A DNA stretch of 64,000 nucleotides from Bacillus sp. es.036 (GCF_002563635.1 NZ_PDIZ01000001.1:1984001-2048000); one strand, 5' to 3'; positions 41,629 to 50,950 are shown, counted from the first letter of the stretch. Numbers and translations: made by a program. The notes: generated by a model from the sequence alone, not told the origin.

Positions 41629-43650
41629 TTATTCAGTTTCTTTTTCTTCATACCCAATTGGTTTCTTAGCTTCATCTTTCAGTTCAAAATAAGCATCAAG
41701 AATTCGACCACCTATTTTTTTGTTCACGGAACCAGAAGAAGAATCATTCACTTCTGGCACAACAACCGAAATCGCAACTTCAGGATTGTCATAAGGGGCA
41801 TAGCCAACTAGAGTTAAATTATACCCATCTCCAATCTGCGCTGTCCCAGTCTTTCCAGCTGCTTGATAGTCATCACTTTGGAAGTAAGGATAGTGTGTGC
41901 CTGCAGTACCATTTTCAGTATTCATAACCATCCACATTCCCTTTTGGACATGAGCCACTTCTTCTTCACTCATTTTAATTTTGTTTAACACTTCCGGAGT
42001 ATTTTGAAACAAAATCGTATCAGACAAACCATCTTTTTCAGAAGGTTCATGGACTTCTTTCAAGAGATGAGGTTCAATACGATAACCTCCATTTGCAATT
42101 GTAGAGGTATATTGAGCCATTTGCATTGGTGTATACGTATCGTACTGTCCAATCGCAAAATCTAAAATTTTACCAAATTCACTTATCCCACCATTTAACC
42201 CTGAACTTTCGCCAGGCAAGTCAATTCCTGTTTTCACTCCTAAACCAAACTGAGAGAATGATTCTTTTAGCTCATCATAAGCTGCCGGGTCATAACCACT
42301 ACTTTCATAAGGAGCGTAGTCATAATCAGCCATGCTCATCGCAATTTTCCACATATATACGTTTGAGGATCTTTGTAAAGCAACAAGATCTGAAATAGGT
42401 CCCATTGCATTAGCCGTATAAGATGACTTTTTACCTTCATCTTTAAAGTATAAGACTTCGTCTACAAGAGTTGTATTTGGATTAATTACTCCATACTGAT
42501 AACCTGTTAAAACCGTTGCTCCTTTAACTGTTGATCCCATCGCATAAGAGTCTCCAATCACACCAAAAGTGCGATCTTTGAACTCGCCATTATTATATTC
42601 TTTACCTGCAAACGACAAGATTTCCCCAGTATTTGGATCCATCATCACAACATAGCCTCTCGTTGCTCCATATTGCCTCGCATCGTTAAGCTCTTCATCA
42701 AGAATTTTCTCAACTTCTTTTTGAAGATCAATGTCTAATGAGAGTACCAAATCATTTCCTCTTTGTCCTTCAATTACTTTTGGCTCGCCTATTGGCTCAC
42801 CTGATTTATCTGTGACGTAAGTTTGCTTTTCTTTTTGACCTTTTAGGTACTCTTCGTATTCTTTTTCAAGATAGCTAATGCCAACTTTGTCATTTCGCTC
42901 ATAATCTCTTAATCCATAATAACTCAATTCATCTTTAGGAATAGGTCCGACTCTCCCAAAAATAGTTTGAAGGGTGTCTCCATAAGGATATTCTCTTGTG
43001 GCGTCTGCTTGTATCTCTATGCCTGGTAAAGAACCAAGATTTTCACTCACTTTAGCAATTTCATCTTCATTTAAACCGATTTTAATTGTCTGAGACGACA
43101 AAGCATAACCAGTGTCCATTGCTCTTTTTATAGCAGCAACTTCAAGCTCTTGTGGATTGTTTTTAATTTCTTCTAGATCTTTATCACTAATGCGTTCAAT
43201 TTGTAGCTGATAAGCTTCACTAGACTCCATCTCTTCCCATTCTTTTTCGGTTAACTTCGCCTTCGCTTTTTCTGGATTCGTGACAATCCAATAATCTTTT
43301 AAATCTCGATCTATAACATCTTCAGTATCCATCTCAATATATTCAGCTAATTTTTGAGCTAATTCAAGCCTTTCAGCTTGTTTTGTATTCTGTGTTCGAA
43401 TATATGTAAGAGCAAACTGAGGATTATTATCTACAAGAACTCGTCCGTAACGGTCATACATTTTCCCACGAGGTGCAGTTGACTCTGCAGTCACGTTTTC
43501 CGTTTGTTCAGAAACACGCTCGTATTCTTCTCCATTTACAATCTGAATAACACCCAGTCGAAGAATTAAGGTAGAAAACAAAAGGAAAACCGATAAAAAT
43601 AATATATTTAGCCTAAAAGGTACATGATTTTTCTTTTTCTTAGCTTTCAC
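41629..43650 (-). CDS. pbpA: Class B penicillin-binding protein (PBP2A/PbpA type transpeptidase)
   Basis: 673 residues: a short cytoplasmic basic tail, one helix (about 13-35), a PBP dimer domain and a transpeptidase domain. The catalytic motifs are SYAMGSTVKGA (SXXK), QRSSNVYMWK (SXN) and AAGKTGTAQ (KTG). By family it is the monofunctional PBP of the elongasome in rod-shaped cells. Start GTG 43650 behind gggaaggga. Position before yqgE and pst matches B. subtilis pbpA. Confidence 0.94.
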   Translation of the reverse strand: MKAKKKKNHVPFRLNILFLSVFLLFSTLILRLGVIQIVNGEEYERVSEQTENVTAESTAPRGKMYDRYGRVLVDNNPQFALTYIRTQNTKQAERLELAQKLAEYIEMDTEDVIDRDLKDYWIVTNPEKAKAKLTEKEWEEMESSEAYQLQIERISDKDLEEIKNNPQELEVAAIKRAMDTGYALSSQTIKIGLNEDEIAKVSENLGSLPGIEIQADATREYPYGDTLQTIFGRVGPIPKDELSYYGLRDYERNDKVGISYLEKEYEEYLKGQKEKQTYVTDKSGEPIGEPKVIEGQRGNDLVLSLDIDLQKEVEKILDEELNDARQYGATRGYVVMMDPNTGEILSFAGKEYNNGEFKDRTFGVIGDSYAMGSTVKGATVLTGYQYGVINPNTTLVDEVLYFKDEGKKSSYTANAMGPISDLVALQRSSNVYMWKIAMSMADYDYAPYESSGYDPAAYDELKESFSQFGLGVKTGIDLPGESSGLNGGISEFGKILDFAIGQYDTYTPMQMAQYTSTIANGGYRIEPHLLKEVHEPSEKDGLSDTILFQNTPEVLNKIKMSEEEVAHVQKGMWMVMNTENGTAGTHYPYFQSDDYQAAGKTGTAQIGDGYNLTLVGYAPYDNPEVAISVVVPEVNDSSSGSVNKKIGGRILDAYFELKDEAKKPIGYEEKETE

Positions 43651-43680
43651 AATAAACTCCCTTCCCCTTAAACAAATATA

Positions 43681-43703
43681 GACACCTGTTTCAGACAGGT
43701 GTC
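43681..43703 (-). terminator. Terminator after yqgE
   Basis: Stem gacacctgt/acaggtgtc around ttcag; the tail on the minus strand (tatatttgttt) is only partly T-rich. Confidence 0.65.
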
Positions 43704-43763
43704 TCTGATCTCTCTTCTCCTTACTATACTTAGTGATAATAAAAAAGTAAAGGGACTAATGAG

Positions 43764-45014
43764 CTATTGTAATGGGTCAGGAGACGGTTCTGCCACGGTT
43801 GCTGAAGCCGATTGAAGTTTTCTTACGAACAGGTAAATAAACGTATGTCCCGCTCCAACAATTAATAACAAAATTGGAATGCTTTTTTCATCGTTAAACA
43901 GCGACACTGTTAGTAGGAATAAAAGGATTGATACAATTCGACCCAGGTTTAAGTAAACCTCTCGAACAACAATATACTCAATACGCATTTCTGCAGCATT
44001 CCATGCTTTACCAATGACATCATAAGTTAGTGAAATGTACGGAACAAGAAGTAATGGATAGGCAAGAGAGATACAAACACCATACATTAACAATCGCGCA
44101 AATGTTAGATCTGTTACAAGTAAGAATACCGATGCATAAAGAATTAGCCCCCCATATAAGATTGCTTTTTTTCGAAACCTTGGTTTTATTAAACGGGTCG
44201 CCAAGTAATACGCTAAAAAGGAAACTGCGGAGTTTACAAGTCCGAATGTACCGATAGCAAGTTCACTTTCCGTCGTTATAAAAACAAGAACGACGATAAT
44301 GAAAATAAAAGTACCTTCTCTTATCCCTTGAAAAAAATGCGCGTGCAATATATTGAGCCAATCGGCATTCGCTTTTCTTTCTTGAAAAATTCGGGTAAAT
44401 GAAAAGTTGCCTTTCGCAGATCGTCGTTCAAGAAAGAAACTTAAGATGACGGCTGCAAAAAACAAGGCCAGTGAAACTCCAAAAATGACCTTATATCCCG
44501 TAAATGCTTCGAGACTAGAAATAATCACACCGGCAAAAATCGGACCAATCATACCTGCAAAAGAAGTGAGTAAGCCGAGAAAACCATTAAAAAAATCCCT
44601 CGTTTCTGGCTCAGTAATTTCAAATGTTAACACATTAAACGCTAGCCAATAAAAGCCAAACCCAATCCCAAGTAAGGAGCCAAGTAAGATCAATAAATGA
44701 CTCGCATTTTGACCTAAAGAAAGGACCGTTATATAAAAGAGGGCTAGAAAAATGACGCCTATTCGTAAGACGATCACTCTATCCATTTTCTTCGCCCACC
44801 TGCCTGCAAGAATAAACGTAAGTGGCTGGCTAATAACAGCGGAAAGGTTATATATACCGATATCAGCAAACTCTCCGGATTGCTTCCACAAATACACATT
44901 CACAAACGTATTTGAAAGTGCAATGCTCAGGGCATATAAACCACCGATTGTTAGCAATAACAACAGATCTTTTGTTACTTCTATCTCACCAATCATATGT
45001 TTTATCACTTTCAT
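43764..45014 (-). CDS. yqgE: MFS transporter YqgE
   Basis: 416 residues from ATG 45014 (MKVIKHMIGEIEV), about 12 hydrophobic helices, with MFS-like GRWAKKMDRVIVLR between helices 2 and 3. The frame opens at 45035, but that start sits directly on an aagggtgg, whereas ATG 45014 is well spaced from aagggga. Substrate unknown. Same position as B. subtilis yqgE. Confidence 0.88.
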   Translation of the reverse strand: MKVIKHMIGEIEVTKDLLLLLTIGGLYALSIALSNTFVNVYLWKQSGEFADIGIYNLSAVISQPLTFILAGRWAKKMDRVIVLRIGVIFLALFYITVLSLGQNASHLLILLGSLLGIGFGFYWLAFNVLTFEITEPETRDFFNGFLGLLTSFAGMIGPIFAGVIISSLEAFTGYKVIFGVSLALFFAAVILSFFLERRSAKGNFSFTRIFQERKANADWLNILHAHFFQGIREGTFIFIIVVLVFITTESELAIGTFGLVNSAVSFLAYYLATRLIKPRFRKKAILYGGLILYASVFLLVTDLTFARLLMYGVCISLAYPLLLVPYISLTYDVIGKAWNAAEMRIEYIVVREVYLNLGRIVSILLFLLTVSLFNDEKSIPILLLIVGAGHTFIYLFVRKLQSASATVAEPSPDPLQ

Positions 45015-45115
45015 TAGAAACTCCCCTTTTTTCATCCACCCTTATTTTGACTTAATTCTTCCTCGTTATGCGGAAGAATCAAAAAGGATAAACTATGTTT
45101 GAAAGGGGACTATGT

Positions 45116-45403
45116 ATGTACTACTTTCTATATCGAACAGATTATCTTACTAAACCGCTACGCAACCAACTAATTCAAAGCATTGAAACTGTAGTAAATG
45201 AAGATAGATGTTCTTTTTTCATTTCTAAGATGACGCACTATTTCCTTATTAGTTATCGAAATAAAGAAGTGTCACTCACCTTATCTGATCAACAAGTACT
45301 TGTAGGTTCACCTACCGACTTCGAAAATGGTTGTGATTTCACCGATTATTTAATAAATCATATCCTTTATCAATTAGGACCTATTTATACACTGATTGAA
45401 TGA
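45116..45403 (+). CDS. Hypothetical 95-residue protein
   Basis: From ATG 45116 (MYYFLYRTDYLTKPLRNQLI), about 9 bases behind gaaagggg. No membrane helix; mixed alpha/beta by eye. It is divergent from yqgE and convergent with sodA. I recognise no family. The frame extends upstream to ATG 45095, but that one has no ribosome site. Confidence 0.65.
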   Translation: MYYFLYRTDYLTKPLRNQLIQSIETVVNEDRCSFFISKMTHYFLISYRNKEVSLTLSDQQVLVGSPTDFENGCDFTDYLINHILYQLGPIYTLIE

Positions 45404-45412
45404 GAAATGAAA

Positions 45413-45437
45413 AGCCCCCGGCAAAGTGCCGAGGGCT
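45413..45437 (-). terminator. Terminator after sodA
   Basis: Stem agcccccggc/gccgagggct with one mismatch around aaagt, tttt on the minus strand. Confidence 0.82.
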
Positions 45438-45450
45438 AAGATAACCTATT

Positions 45451-46062
45451 TTATTTAGCTGCTTCGTAACGCTTAGCAACTTCATCCCAATTAACGACAT
45501 TCCAAAATGCGCTAATGTAATCAGGACGTTTGTTTTGATACTTAAGGTAATAAGCATGCTCCCAAACATCTAATCCAAGGATTGGTGTAACACCTTCCAT
45601 AACCGGGGTATCCTGGTTAGGAGTGCTTGTTACTTCAAGTTCTCCGCCTTTAACTACAAGCCAAGCCCAGCCTGAGCCAAAGCGACCAGCAGCAGCGTTA
45701 GCGAAATCTTCTTTAAAGCTTTCAAAGCTACCAAATTTCTTTTTAAGCGCTTCGCTTAAATCACCTGACGGCTCTCCGCCACCGTTAGGGCTAAGAAGTT
45801 GCCAGAAAAGTGAGTGGTTAGCGTGTCCGCCACCATTGTTACGAACAGCAGTGCGAATGCCTTCAGGAAGCGCATCTAGATTGCCAAGAAGTTCTTCAAG
45901 GCTTTTTGATGCGTGTTCTTCATGACCTTCTAGTGCACCATTTAGTTTTGTTACATATGCGTTATGGTGCTTGTCATGGTGGATCTTCATTGTTTCTTCA
46001 TCGATGTGTGGTTCTAGTGCATTGTAGTCGTAAGGTAGTTCTGGTAGTTCAAATTTAGCCAT
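45451..46062 (-). CDS. sodA: Superoxide dismutase (Mn/Fe)
   Basis: Dismutates superoxide in the cytoplasm. 203 residues from ATG 46062 ([20 protein letters not shown]), behind gaggagga. Metal ligands are visible: His in KIHHDKHH, His in GHANHSLFW, and Asp/His in [20 protein letters not shown] suggests the Mn type. The extra 20 codons of the open frame before this start are not homologous and were excluded. Confidence 0.97.
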   Translation of the reverse strand: MAKFELPELPYDYNALEPHIDEETMKIHHDKHHNAYVTKLNGALEGHEEHASKSLEELLGNLDALPEGIRTAVRNNGGGHANHSLFWQLLSPNGGGEPSGDLSEALKKKFGSFESFKEDFANAAAGRFGSGWAWLVVKGGELEVTSTPNQDTPVMEGVTPILGLDVWEHAYYLKYQNKRPDYISAFWNVVNWDEVAKRYEAAK

Positions 46063-46292
46063 TGTGAATCTCCTCCTCAAATATAATATGTAACTTGCTG
46101 TTAGGGCAACGTTAATTGCCACTTAAACATGATGACGTCACAAGTTTACATTAGCAGAATTGTCATGCGTTTTCAAATAATAAACATTTGAATCTCCGCA
46201 ACACAGGTAAAGTTTCCCCTCATTATATGGAATTAAACATCTTAAAGAAAAAATCAATAATTAATAGTGTGATCTAATGTATTTAAAACATA

Positions 46293-46318
46293 AAAAAACT
46301 CGTCATTTAATGACGAGT
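46293..46318 (-). terminator. Terminator of the tRNA operon
   Basis: Stem actcgtcatt/aatgacgagt with a seven-T tail on the minus strand, 16 bases past tRNA-Phe. Confidence 0.92.
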
Positions 46319-46333
46319 GGGATCTTTATTGAG

Positions 46334-46409
<76 letters not shown>

Positions 46410-46564
46410 AAATATGTATAACGTTTAATCGAAATATCTTAATTTGAGTTTGTGTGTTGTACATTTACGTTTAATGGTAATAACACCTTGCTATGAGTTT
46501 AGGTTGCCCCTAAAGGGACTACAATAAAAATTTAACAAGAAGCTTATCCGACGCAGGTAAATTT

Positions 46565-46628
<64 letters not shown>

Positions 46629-46642
<14 letters not shown>

Positions 46643-46658
46643 ACAATATGAATGTAAA
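46629..46658. repeat. 30-bp direct repeat, copy 1 (5' end of tRNA-fMet)
   Basis: Contains the first 14 nucleotides of tRNA-fMet plus 16 bases of its upstream flank. An identical copy lies at 46770-46799. Confidence 0.9.
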
Positions 46659-46769
46659 TATGCTGCACATGCTTCATAATGCTGTACACTGTTTCTTTCT
46701 CTACAAGGTTATGCTTCGATGCGTATCCGTCGAAACAACTCGATGTTGATTCATAGATATAACGCTCGT

Positions 46770-46799
46770 TGCTCCACCCCGCGACAATATGAATGTAAA
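46770..46799. repeat. 30-bp direct repeat, copy 2 (tRNA relic)
   Basis: Exact copy of 46629-46658, 141 bases away, without the rest of a tRNA gene. Looks like the remaining 5' end of a duplicated tRNA-fMet after a deletion. Confidence 0.85.
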
Positions 46800-46826
46800 G
46801 ATACTGTGTAAACCATTATAGAAAAA

Positions 46827-46919
46827 TGGAGGAGGAAGAGGGATTCGAACCCCCGCGGGCGACTAAGCCCCTGTCGGTTTTCAAGACCGATCCCTTCAGC
46901 CAGACTTGGGTATTCCTCC
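46827..46919 (-). tRNA. tRNA-Ser (UGA) with U73
   Basis: Class II tRNA: acceptor ggaggaa/ttcctcc, anticodon loop cttgaaa (TGA), a long variable arm ggggcttagtcgccc and T-arm gggggttcgaatccctc. The encoded end is tCCA, so the discriminator is U instead of the usual G of serine tRNAs. Otherwise well formed. Confidence 0.92.
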
Positions 46920-46929
46920 GATATGCATT

Positions 46930-47006
46930 TGGTGGACCCTGCAGGACTCGAACCTGCGACCGGACGGTTATGAGCCGTCAGCTCTAACCAGCTGAGCTAA
47001 GGGTCC
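46930..47006 (-). tRNA. tRNA-Ile2 (CAU, lysidine type)
   Basis: Anticodon CAU in loop ctcataa. The body ggacccttagctcagctggttagagc matches Firmicute tRNA-Ile2, whose C34 is changed to lysidine by TilS, rather than either methionine tRNA. Encoded CCA. Confidence 0.88.
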
Positions 47007-47018
47007 TTATGTAAATAG

Positions 47019-47095
47019 TGGGGCGGCTGATGGGAATTGAACCCACGAATGCCGGAATCACAATCCGGTGCGTTAACCACTTCGCCACAACCGCC
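47019..47095 (-). tRNA. tRNA-His (GUG)
   Basis: Anticodon loop ttgtgat (GTG). The extra G-1 opposite C73 is encoded. Body ggcggttgtggcgaagtgg, CCA encoded. Confidence 0.96.
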
Positions 47096-47116
47096 ATGCT
47101 TATTTATTCAACTATA

Positions 47117-47193
47117 TGGTAGCGGCGGAGGGGATCGAACCCCCGACCTCACGGGTATGAACCGTACGCTCTAGCCAGCTGAGCTACACCGCC
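47117..47193 (-). tRNA. Elongator tRNA-Met (CAU)
   Basis: Acceptor ggcggtg/cgccgct, anticodon loop ttcatac (CAT), T-arm cgggggttcgatcccct, encoded CCA. It matches the Bacillus elongator form and lacks initiator features. Confidence 0.93.
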
Positions 47194-47196
47194 ATA

Positions 47197-47271
47197 TGGC
47201 TCCACAGGTAGGATTCGAACCTACGACCGATCGGTTAACAGCCGATAGCTCTACCACTGAGCTACTGTGGA
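47197..47271 (-). tRNA. tRNA-Asn (GUU)
   Basis: Acceptor tccacag/ctgtgga, anticodon loop ctgttaa (GTT), T-arm gtaggttcgaatcctac, discriminator G, encoded CCA. First gene of the operon. Confidence 0.96.
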
Positions 47272-47293
47272 ATATCTCTTAACGACAAGAACT

Positions 47294-47323
47294 AATATAC
47301 CATAGGATTAAATAAAACGTCAA
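47294..47323 (-). promoter_or_regulatory. Promoter of the tRNA operon
   Basis: TTGACG (47318-47323) and TATATT (47294-47299) on the minus strand, 18-base spacer, about 20 bases before tRNA-Asn. Confidence 0.75.
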
Positions 47324-47404
47324 TACTTTTTTGGGATTTAATCATATCCCTTTCAAAATCAATCATGAAAATACTATATCACTCTTTCACTTCACCATCA
47401 AGAT

Positions 47405-47887
47405 CTACAAAACATACACCAAAAACACGATAATCATGATGGCTTGCAGAACTCCTTTCATAACTGCACCACCAAGGAAACCAAGCAAAGATCCTACTCC
47501 AACTTGTACAGACTCCTTGAATGGTTTTCGATGAATCAGTAACTCTGCTACCACTGCGCCTATAAAAGGTCCAAGAATAATTCCCGCAAATGGAATGATG
47601 AACGGGCCAACTAACAAACCGATCGTACTTCCCCAAATGGCAGCTTTTGATCCTCCATACTTTTTAACACCAAATAAATTACTCGCATAATCTGCTACAA
47701 ATAATAAAAGGGTTAGCAACACCTGAATAACCCAGAAAGAAAACGTCATTGAACCGAAATCATAAAATACACCATACAAAATAAACCCAACATAAATAAA
47801 TAGGACCGCTGGAATGATCGGATAAATCAATCCAACAAATGCAATAATAAATGAGGCAACGATTAAAGACCAAAATAAAATATCCAT
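47405..47887 (-). CDS. yqgC: DUF456 family membrane protein YqgC
   Basis: 160 residues with about four to five helices and two Gly-rich repeats typical of DUF456 (GVKKYGGSKAAIWGSTIGLL, PFAGIILGPFIGAVVAELL). The small residues suggest tight helix packing. Function unknown. Position after sodA matches B. subtilis. Confidence 0.9.
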   Translation of the reverse strand: MDILFWSLIVASFIIAFVGLIYPIIPAVLFIYVGFILYGVFYDFGSMTFSFWVIQVLLTLLLFVADYASNLFGVKKYGGSKAAIWGSTIGLLVGPFIIPFAGIILGPFIGAVVAELLIHRKPFKESVQVGVGSLLGFLGGAVMKGVLQAIMIIVFLVYVL

Positions 47888-47976
47888 ACCTTCTCTCCCC
47901 CTCTAACTGTAGTCTATTTTATAGTAAATAACATTTTCCTTCTATATAATATACAAAATTCCTGTGAAAATAAAAA

Positions 47977-48000
47977 GAAGCAGAGGCAACCCTCTGCTTC
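47977..48000 (-). terminator. Terminator after the Na/Pi cotransporter gene
   Basis: Perfect 10-bp stem gaagcagagg/cctctgcttc around caac, ttttta on the minus strand. Confidence 0.9.
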
Positions 48001-48006
48001 CATTGT

Positions 48007-49638
48007 TTATTCTTCTCCAATAACGGCTTCTGCGATATTTACCGCATGATCACCAATACGCTCAAGGTTACTGATGATATCAACAAAAACGATTCCAGCA
48101 CTTCCAGTACATTCACCTTCATTTAGGCGAAGGATATGCTGTTTACGAAGTGTTCGTTCCATTTTGTCAATTTTATCTTCCAGTTTCACAACTTCCTGTG
48201 CCTTCGCTATATCCCACTTATCAAGTGAATCAAAGGCTTCATGAAGTGCAGAAAGGGTTAGATTGAACATTTCATCAAGGTCTTGCATTGCAACGTCAGT
48301 CATTTTTACTTTATTACTGATTTGATAATCAACCAATTCAACGATATTCTCCATATGATCGCCAATACGCTCGATATCACGAACAGAGTCCATTAACATA
48401 CCGTGACGTGTTGACTCATCTCCTGACAGAGAAGTTGCGGATAGCTGAATAAGGTAGTCTGTAATCTTAGTATCTAAATTGTTAATGGCTTCTTCATACT
48501 GAGCGGTTTTTTCTGCGCTCTTCTGACCTTTAGATATTAAGTAGTTGGATGCTTCCTTAACACCTTTATAAGCAAATTCACTCATTCGAATTACTTCTTC
48601 TTTAGCCTGTCCTAAAGCAACAGAAGGAGAACGCTCGATGAATACTGGATCAAGATGCTTCGGTTTATATTCTATCGTTGCATCATCACCAGGAATAATT
48701 TTCGTTACAAGATAAGCAAGTCCAGCAATGAACGGGAATTGGATCACAGTATTTGTAATGTTAAAGATCCCGTGTCCAAATGCGATCGTCATTTCTGGTG
48801 TTAAGTTTAATGCATCTCTCAAGTATTCAATTAAAGGCGTATAGGCAAATAAGAAGATCAAGAAGATCGCCGTTCCAATTAAATTAAAAATAACGTGAGT
48901 TAGTGCTGTACGTCGAGCGGCTACAGAAGCACCGATAGAAGCAAGCACTGCTGTAATTGTTGTACCGATATTATCTCCGAAGAGTACTGGTAACGCAGCT
49001 TGGATATCCATAGCATTCTGTGAATAAAGTCCTTGTAATACACCAATTGTAGCACTAGAACTTTGCACAATAACCGTAAATACCGTACCAATTACAACGC
49101 CTAATAGCGGGTTTGAACTCATGCTCACTGTGAGTTCTTGGAAAGCCTCAAGACTTCTAAGTGGCTTCATTCCTGTACTCATTAATTCAAGTCCAAAGAA
49201 TAACGCACCAAAACCAAAAACAATTTGCCCTGCGTAATTAATTTTCTTGTTTTTAAAGAAGAAAATTAATAGAGAACCAATAGCAATGATTGGTAGAGCG
49301 TAATCTTTAATAGGAAAACCAATAATAAATGCTGTAACAGTTGTTCCAATGTTAGCTCCCATTACAACACCAATCGCTTGCTTGAGAGTCATAAATCCTG
49401 CATTAACAAGACCGACTGTTAAAACCGTTGTCCCTGAACTACTTTGGATGAGAATCGTAACAATGACCCCGGCTAGCACACCCATAAATGGGTTCGTCGT
49501 AAAGCGATCAAGAATGTCTCTTAATCGATCACCTGCAGATCGTTGAAGGCCATCTCCCATATACTTTAGTCCAAACAGGAAAATACCAAGACCTCCCACA
49601 AACTGAAAGATCATCTCCTGAACGTTGAGTTCCATCAT
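48007..49638 (-). CDS. Na/Pi cotransporter family protein with PhoU-like domain
   Basis: About 543 residues. The membrane part (about 1-320) has two NptA-type repeats with the QSSSGTTVLTVGL and QSSSATIGVLQGL signatures. A C-terminal PhoU-like helical domain contains RDIERIGDHMENI and SNLERIGDHAVNIAE, which bind metal in PhoU. Probably a sodium-driven phosphate transporter with a built-in regulator. Start ATG 49638 (or 49635) behind aagggg; the GTG at 49653 is too early. No PhoP box seen upstream. Confidence 0.9.
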   Translation of the reverse strand: MMELNVQEMIFQFVGGLGIFLFGLKYMGDGLQRSAGDRLRDILDRFTTNPFMGVLAGVIVTILIQSSSGTTVLTVGLVNAGFMTLKQAIGVVMGANIGTTVTAFIIGFPIKDYALPIIAIGSLLIFFFKNKKINYAGQIVFGFGALFFGLELMSTGMKPLRSLEAFQELTVSMSSNPLLGVVIGTVFTVIVQSSSATIGVLQGLYSQNAMDIQAALPVLFGDNIGTTITAVLASIGASVAARRTALTHVIFNLIGTAIFLIFLFAYTPLIEYLRDALNLTPEMTIAFGHGIFNITNTVIQFPFIAGLAYLVTKIIPGDDATIEYKPKHLDPVFIERSPSVALGQAKEEVIRMSEFAYKGVKEASNYLISKGQKSAEKTAQYEEAINNLDTKITDYLIQLSATSLSGDESTRHGMLMDSVRDIERIGDHMENIVELVDYQISNKVKMTDVAMQDLDEMFNLTLSALHEAFDSLDKWDIAKAQEVVKLEDKIDKMERTLRKQHILRLNEGECTGSAGIVFVDIISNLERIGDHAVNIAEAVIGEE

Positions 49639-49873
49639 TTCAACCCCTTGCACTCATGTTTTATTTTTTTCGACAATACTCAACAAAGTCCCTTGTCTAT
49701 TATCTACATCGCTCCCCTCTTTGTAAAGAGTTAATATAGAATTGTAATGATATTATGATGAAATCAATTTTGTTTCAAGAAAGTTTCAGCAAGTTTATTG
49801 TTCCCATCTACTTATATAAGATAAACTGGTTTAGTGGGATTACTCTCACATACCTAGAAAGGAGATTTTCAAT

Positions 49874-50671
49874 TTGAACGTTTTTAAACAACTGTATTAT
49901 AGCTTATTTTCTCCAAAAATGATGGCGCGATTCCGTTTTCAAAAACTAGGGAAGCCGATATTGTATGTGTTTCTCCTAATGCTACTTTCTTCTGTACCTA
50001 TAGGGATTATTACAGCGGTTTCGTTTACCAATGCTTACGAAGACCTTAAAACACATATGGGAGATTTACCTGAATTCACTTTACAAGATGGCACACTAAA
50101 AAGTGACCAATCTGAACCACTTATAAAAAAAGAAGATGGAAACACATTTATTTTTGATGCTACAGATGAAATAAAGCCAGACGATGTTGATTCCTATGAA
50201 TCAGCTATTGCGTTCCTAAAAGATCGAATTATCGTAATGGATAGTGGGACAAGACAAGAGTTTAATTATAGTAATTTCAGCTCAATGACTTTTACAAAAC
50301 AAGATGTAAGTGAACTCACGAAAAATTTAGATAACTTGCTTCCAATCTTTATCCCACTCTTAATCTTTGTCGTCTATTTATTCCAGACTGGCCTCAAATT
50401 TATCGGAATTACCGTTCTAGCGACAATCGGTTTACTATTAAAGTCACTCGCGGGTAGAAAAGCATCCTATAAACAACTCTGGGTCCTATCGGTTTATTCC
50501 GTTACGATTCCAACCCTTTTCTTTACTATTATGGCGTTAGTAAAAACAACCGTCCCATTTGGATTTCTTCTCTATTGGTTTGTAGCCATCATGCTACTCT
50601 ACCTAACCATTAAGGAAATTCCTCTTCCGAAAAAACGTGTAACGAACGAAAGACCTAATTCACCTGAGTAA
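49874..50671 (+). CDS. yqgB: DUF1189 family membrane protein YqgB
   Basis: 265 residues starting at TTG 49874 behind aaaggaga (NVFKQLYYSLFSPKMMARFRF). One helix lies near residue 30, a ~110-residue extracytoplasmic loop follows, and about four helices lie in the C-terminal half. The layout is typical of DUF1189. Function unknown. Identity with B. subtilis yqgB rests on position and family memory. Confidence 0.82.
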   Translation: MNVFKQLYYSLFSPKMMARFRFQKLGKPILYVFLLMLLSSVPIGIITAVSFTNAYEDLKTHMGDLPEFTLQDGTLKSDQSEPLIKKEDGNTFIFDATDEIKPDDVDSYESAIAFLKDRIIVMDSGTRQEFNYSNFSSMTFTKQDVSELTKNLDNLLPIFIPLLIFVVYLFQTGLKFIGITVLATIGLLLKSLAGRKASYKQLWVLSVYSVTIPTLFFTIMALVKTTVPFGFLLYWFVAIMLLYLTIKEIPLPKKRVTNERPNSPE

Positions 50672-50697
50672 AAATTTTGATTATTTTATCAAATCAC

Positions 50698-50726
50698 TTG
50701 ATTTTCGCTTTAAAGTAATGTAGATT
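50698..50726 (+). promoter_or_regulatory. Promoter of the S-box operon
   Basis: TTGATT (50698-50703) and TAGATT (50721-50726), 17-base spacer, about 40 bases before the SAM aptamer. Confidence 0.65.
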
Positions 50727-50767
50727 ATGTAAAAAGCGACACATTAAAATTCCATATACTTTCAATT

Positions 50768-50875
50768 CTTATCAAGAGAAGCAGAGGGACTGGCCCGAAG
50801 AAGCTTCAGCAACCACCGGATATTTTCTGGAAAGGTGCTAACTCCAGCAAGTTGAATTCAACTTGGAAGATAAGA
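50768..50875 (+). promoter_or_regulatory. SAM-I riboswitch (S-box)
   Basis: The conserved S-box blocks appear in order: cttatcaagagaagcagaggg, actggcccgaagaagcttcagcaacc, aaggtgctaactccagcaag and ggaagataag (pairing with the first). It controls the metI-metC-yitJ-metH operon, shutting it down at high SAM. Confidence 0.97.
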
Positions 50876-50920
50876 AGAAGAGCAACCAAAGTCTTCTTCT
50901 TATAGAGGGCTTTTTTTTAT
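50870..50920 (+). terminator. S-box terminator
   Basis: Stem ataagaagaaga (50870-50881) and tcttcttcttat (50892-50903), then gagggc and an eight-T run. Its left arm overlaps the end of the aptamer P1 helix, giving the usual switch. Confidence 0.85.
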
Positions 50921-50950
50921 TGCCCTTACTTAATGAAAAGGAGATTGATT

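Noticed and set aside
41468-41692. Plus-strand 74-codon hydrophobic frame
   Set aside because: It runs through the pbpA terminator into the antisense of pbpA and lacks a ribosome site.
46643-46769. Possible extra tRNA between tRNA-fMet and the repeat copy
   Set aside because: No acceptor/T-arm pairing or T-arm ggttcgaat-type sequence on either strand; only the 5' fMet fragment remains.
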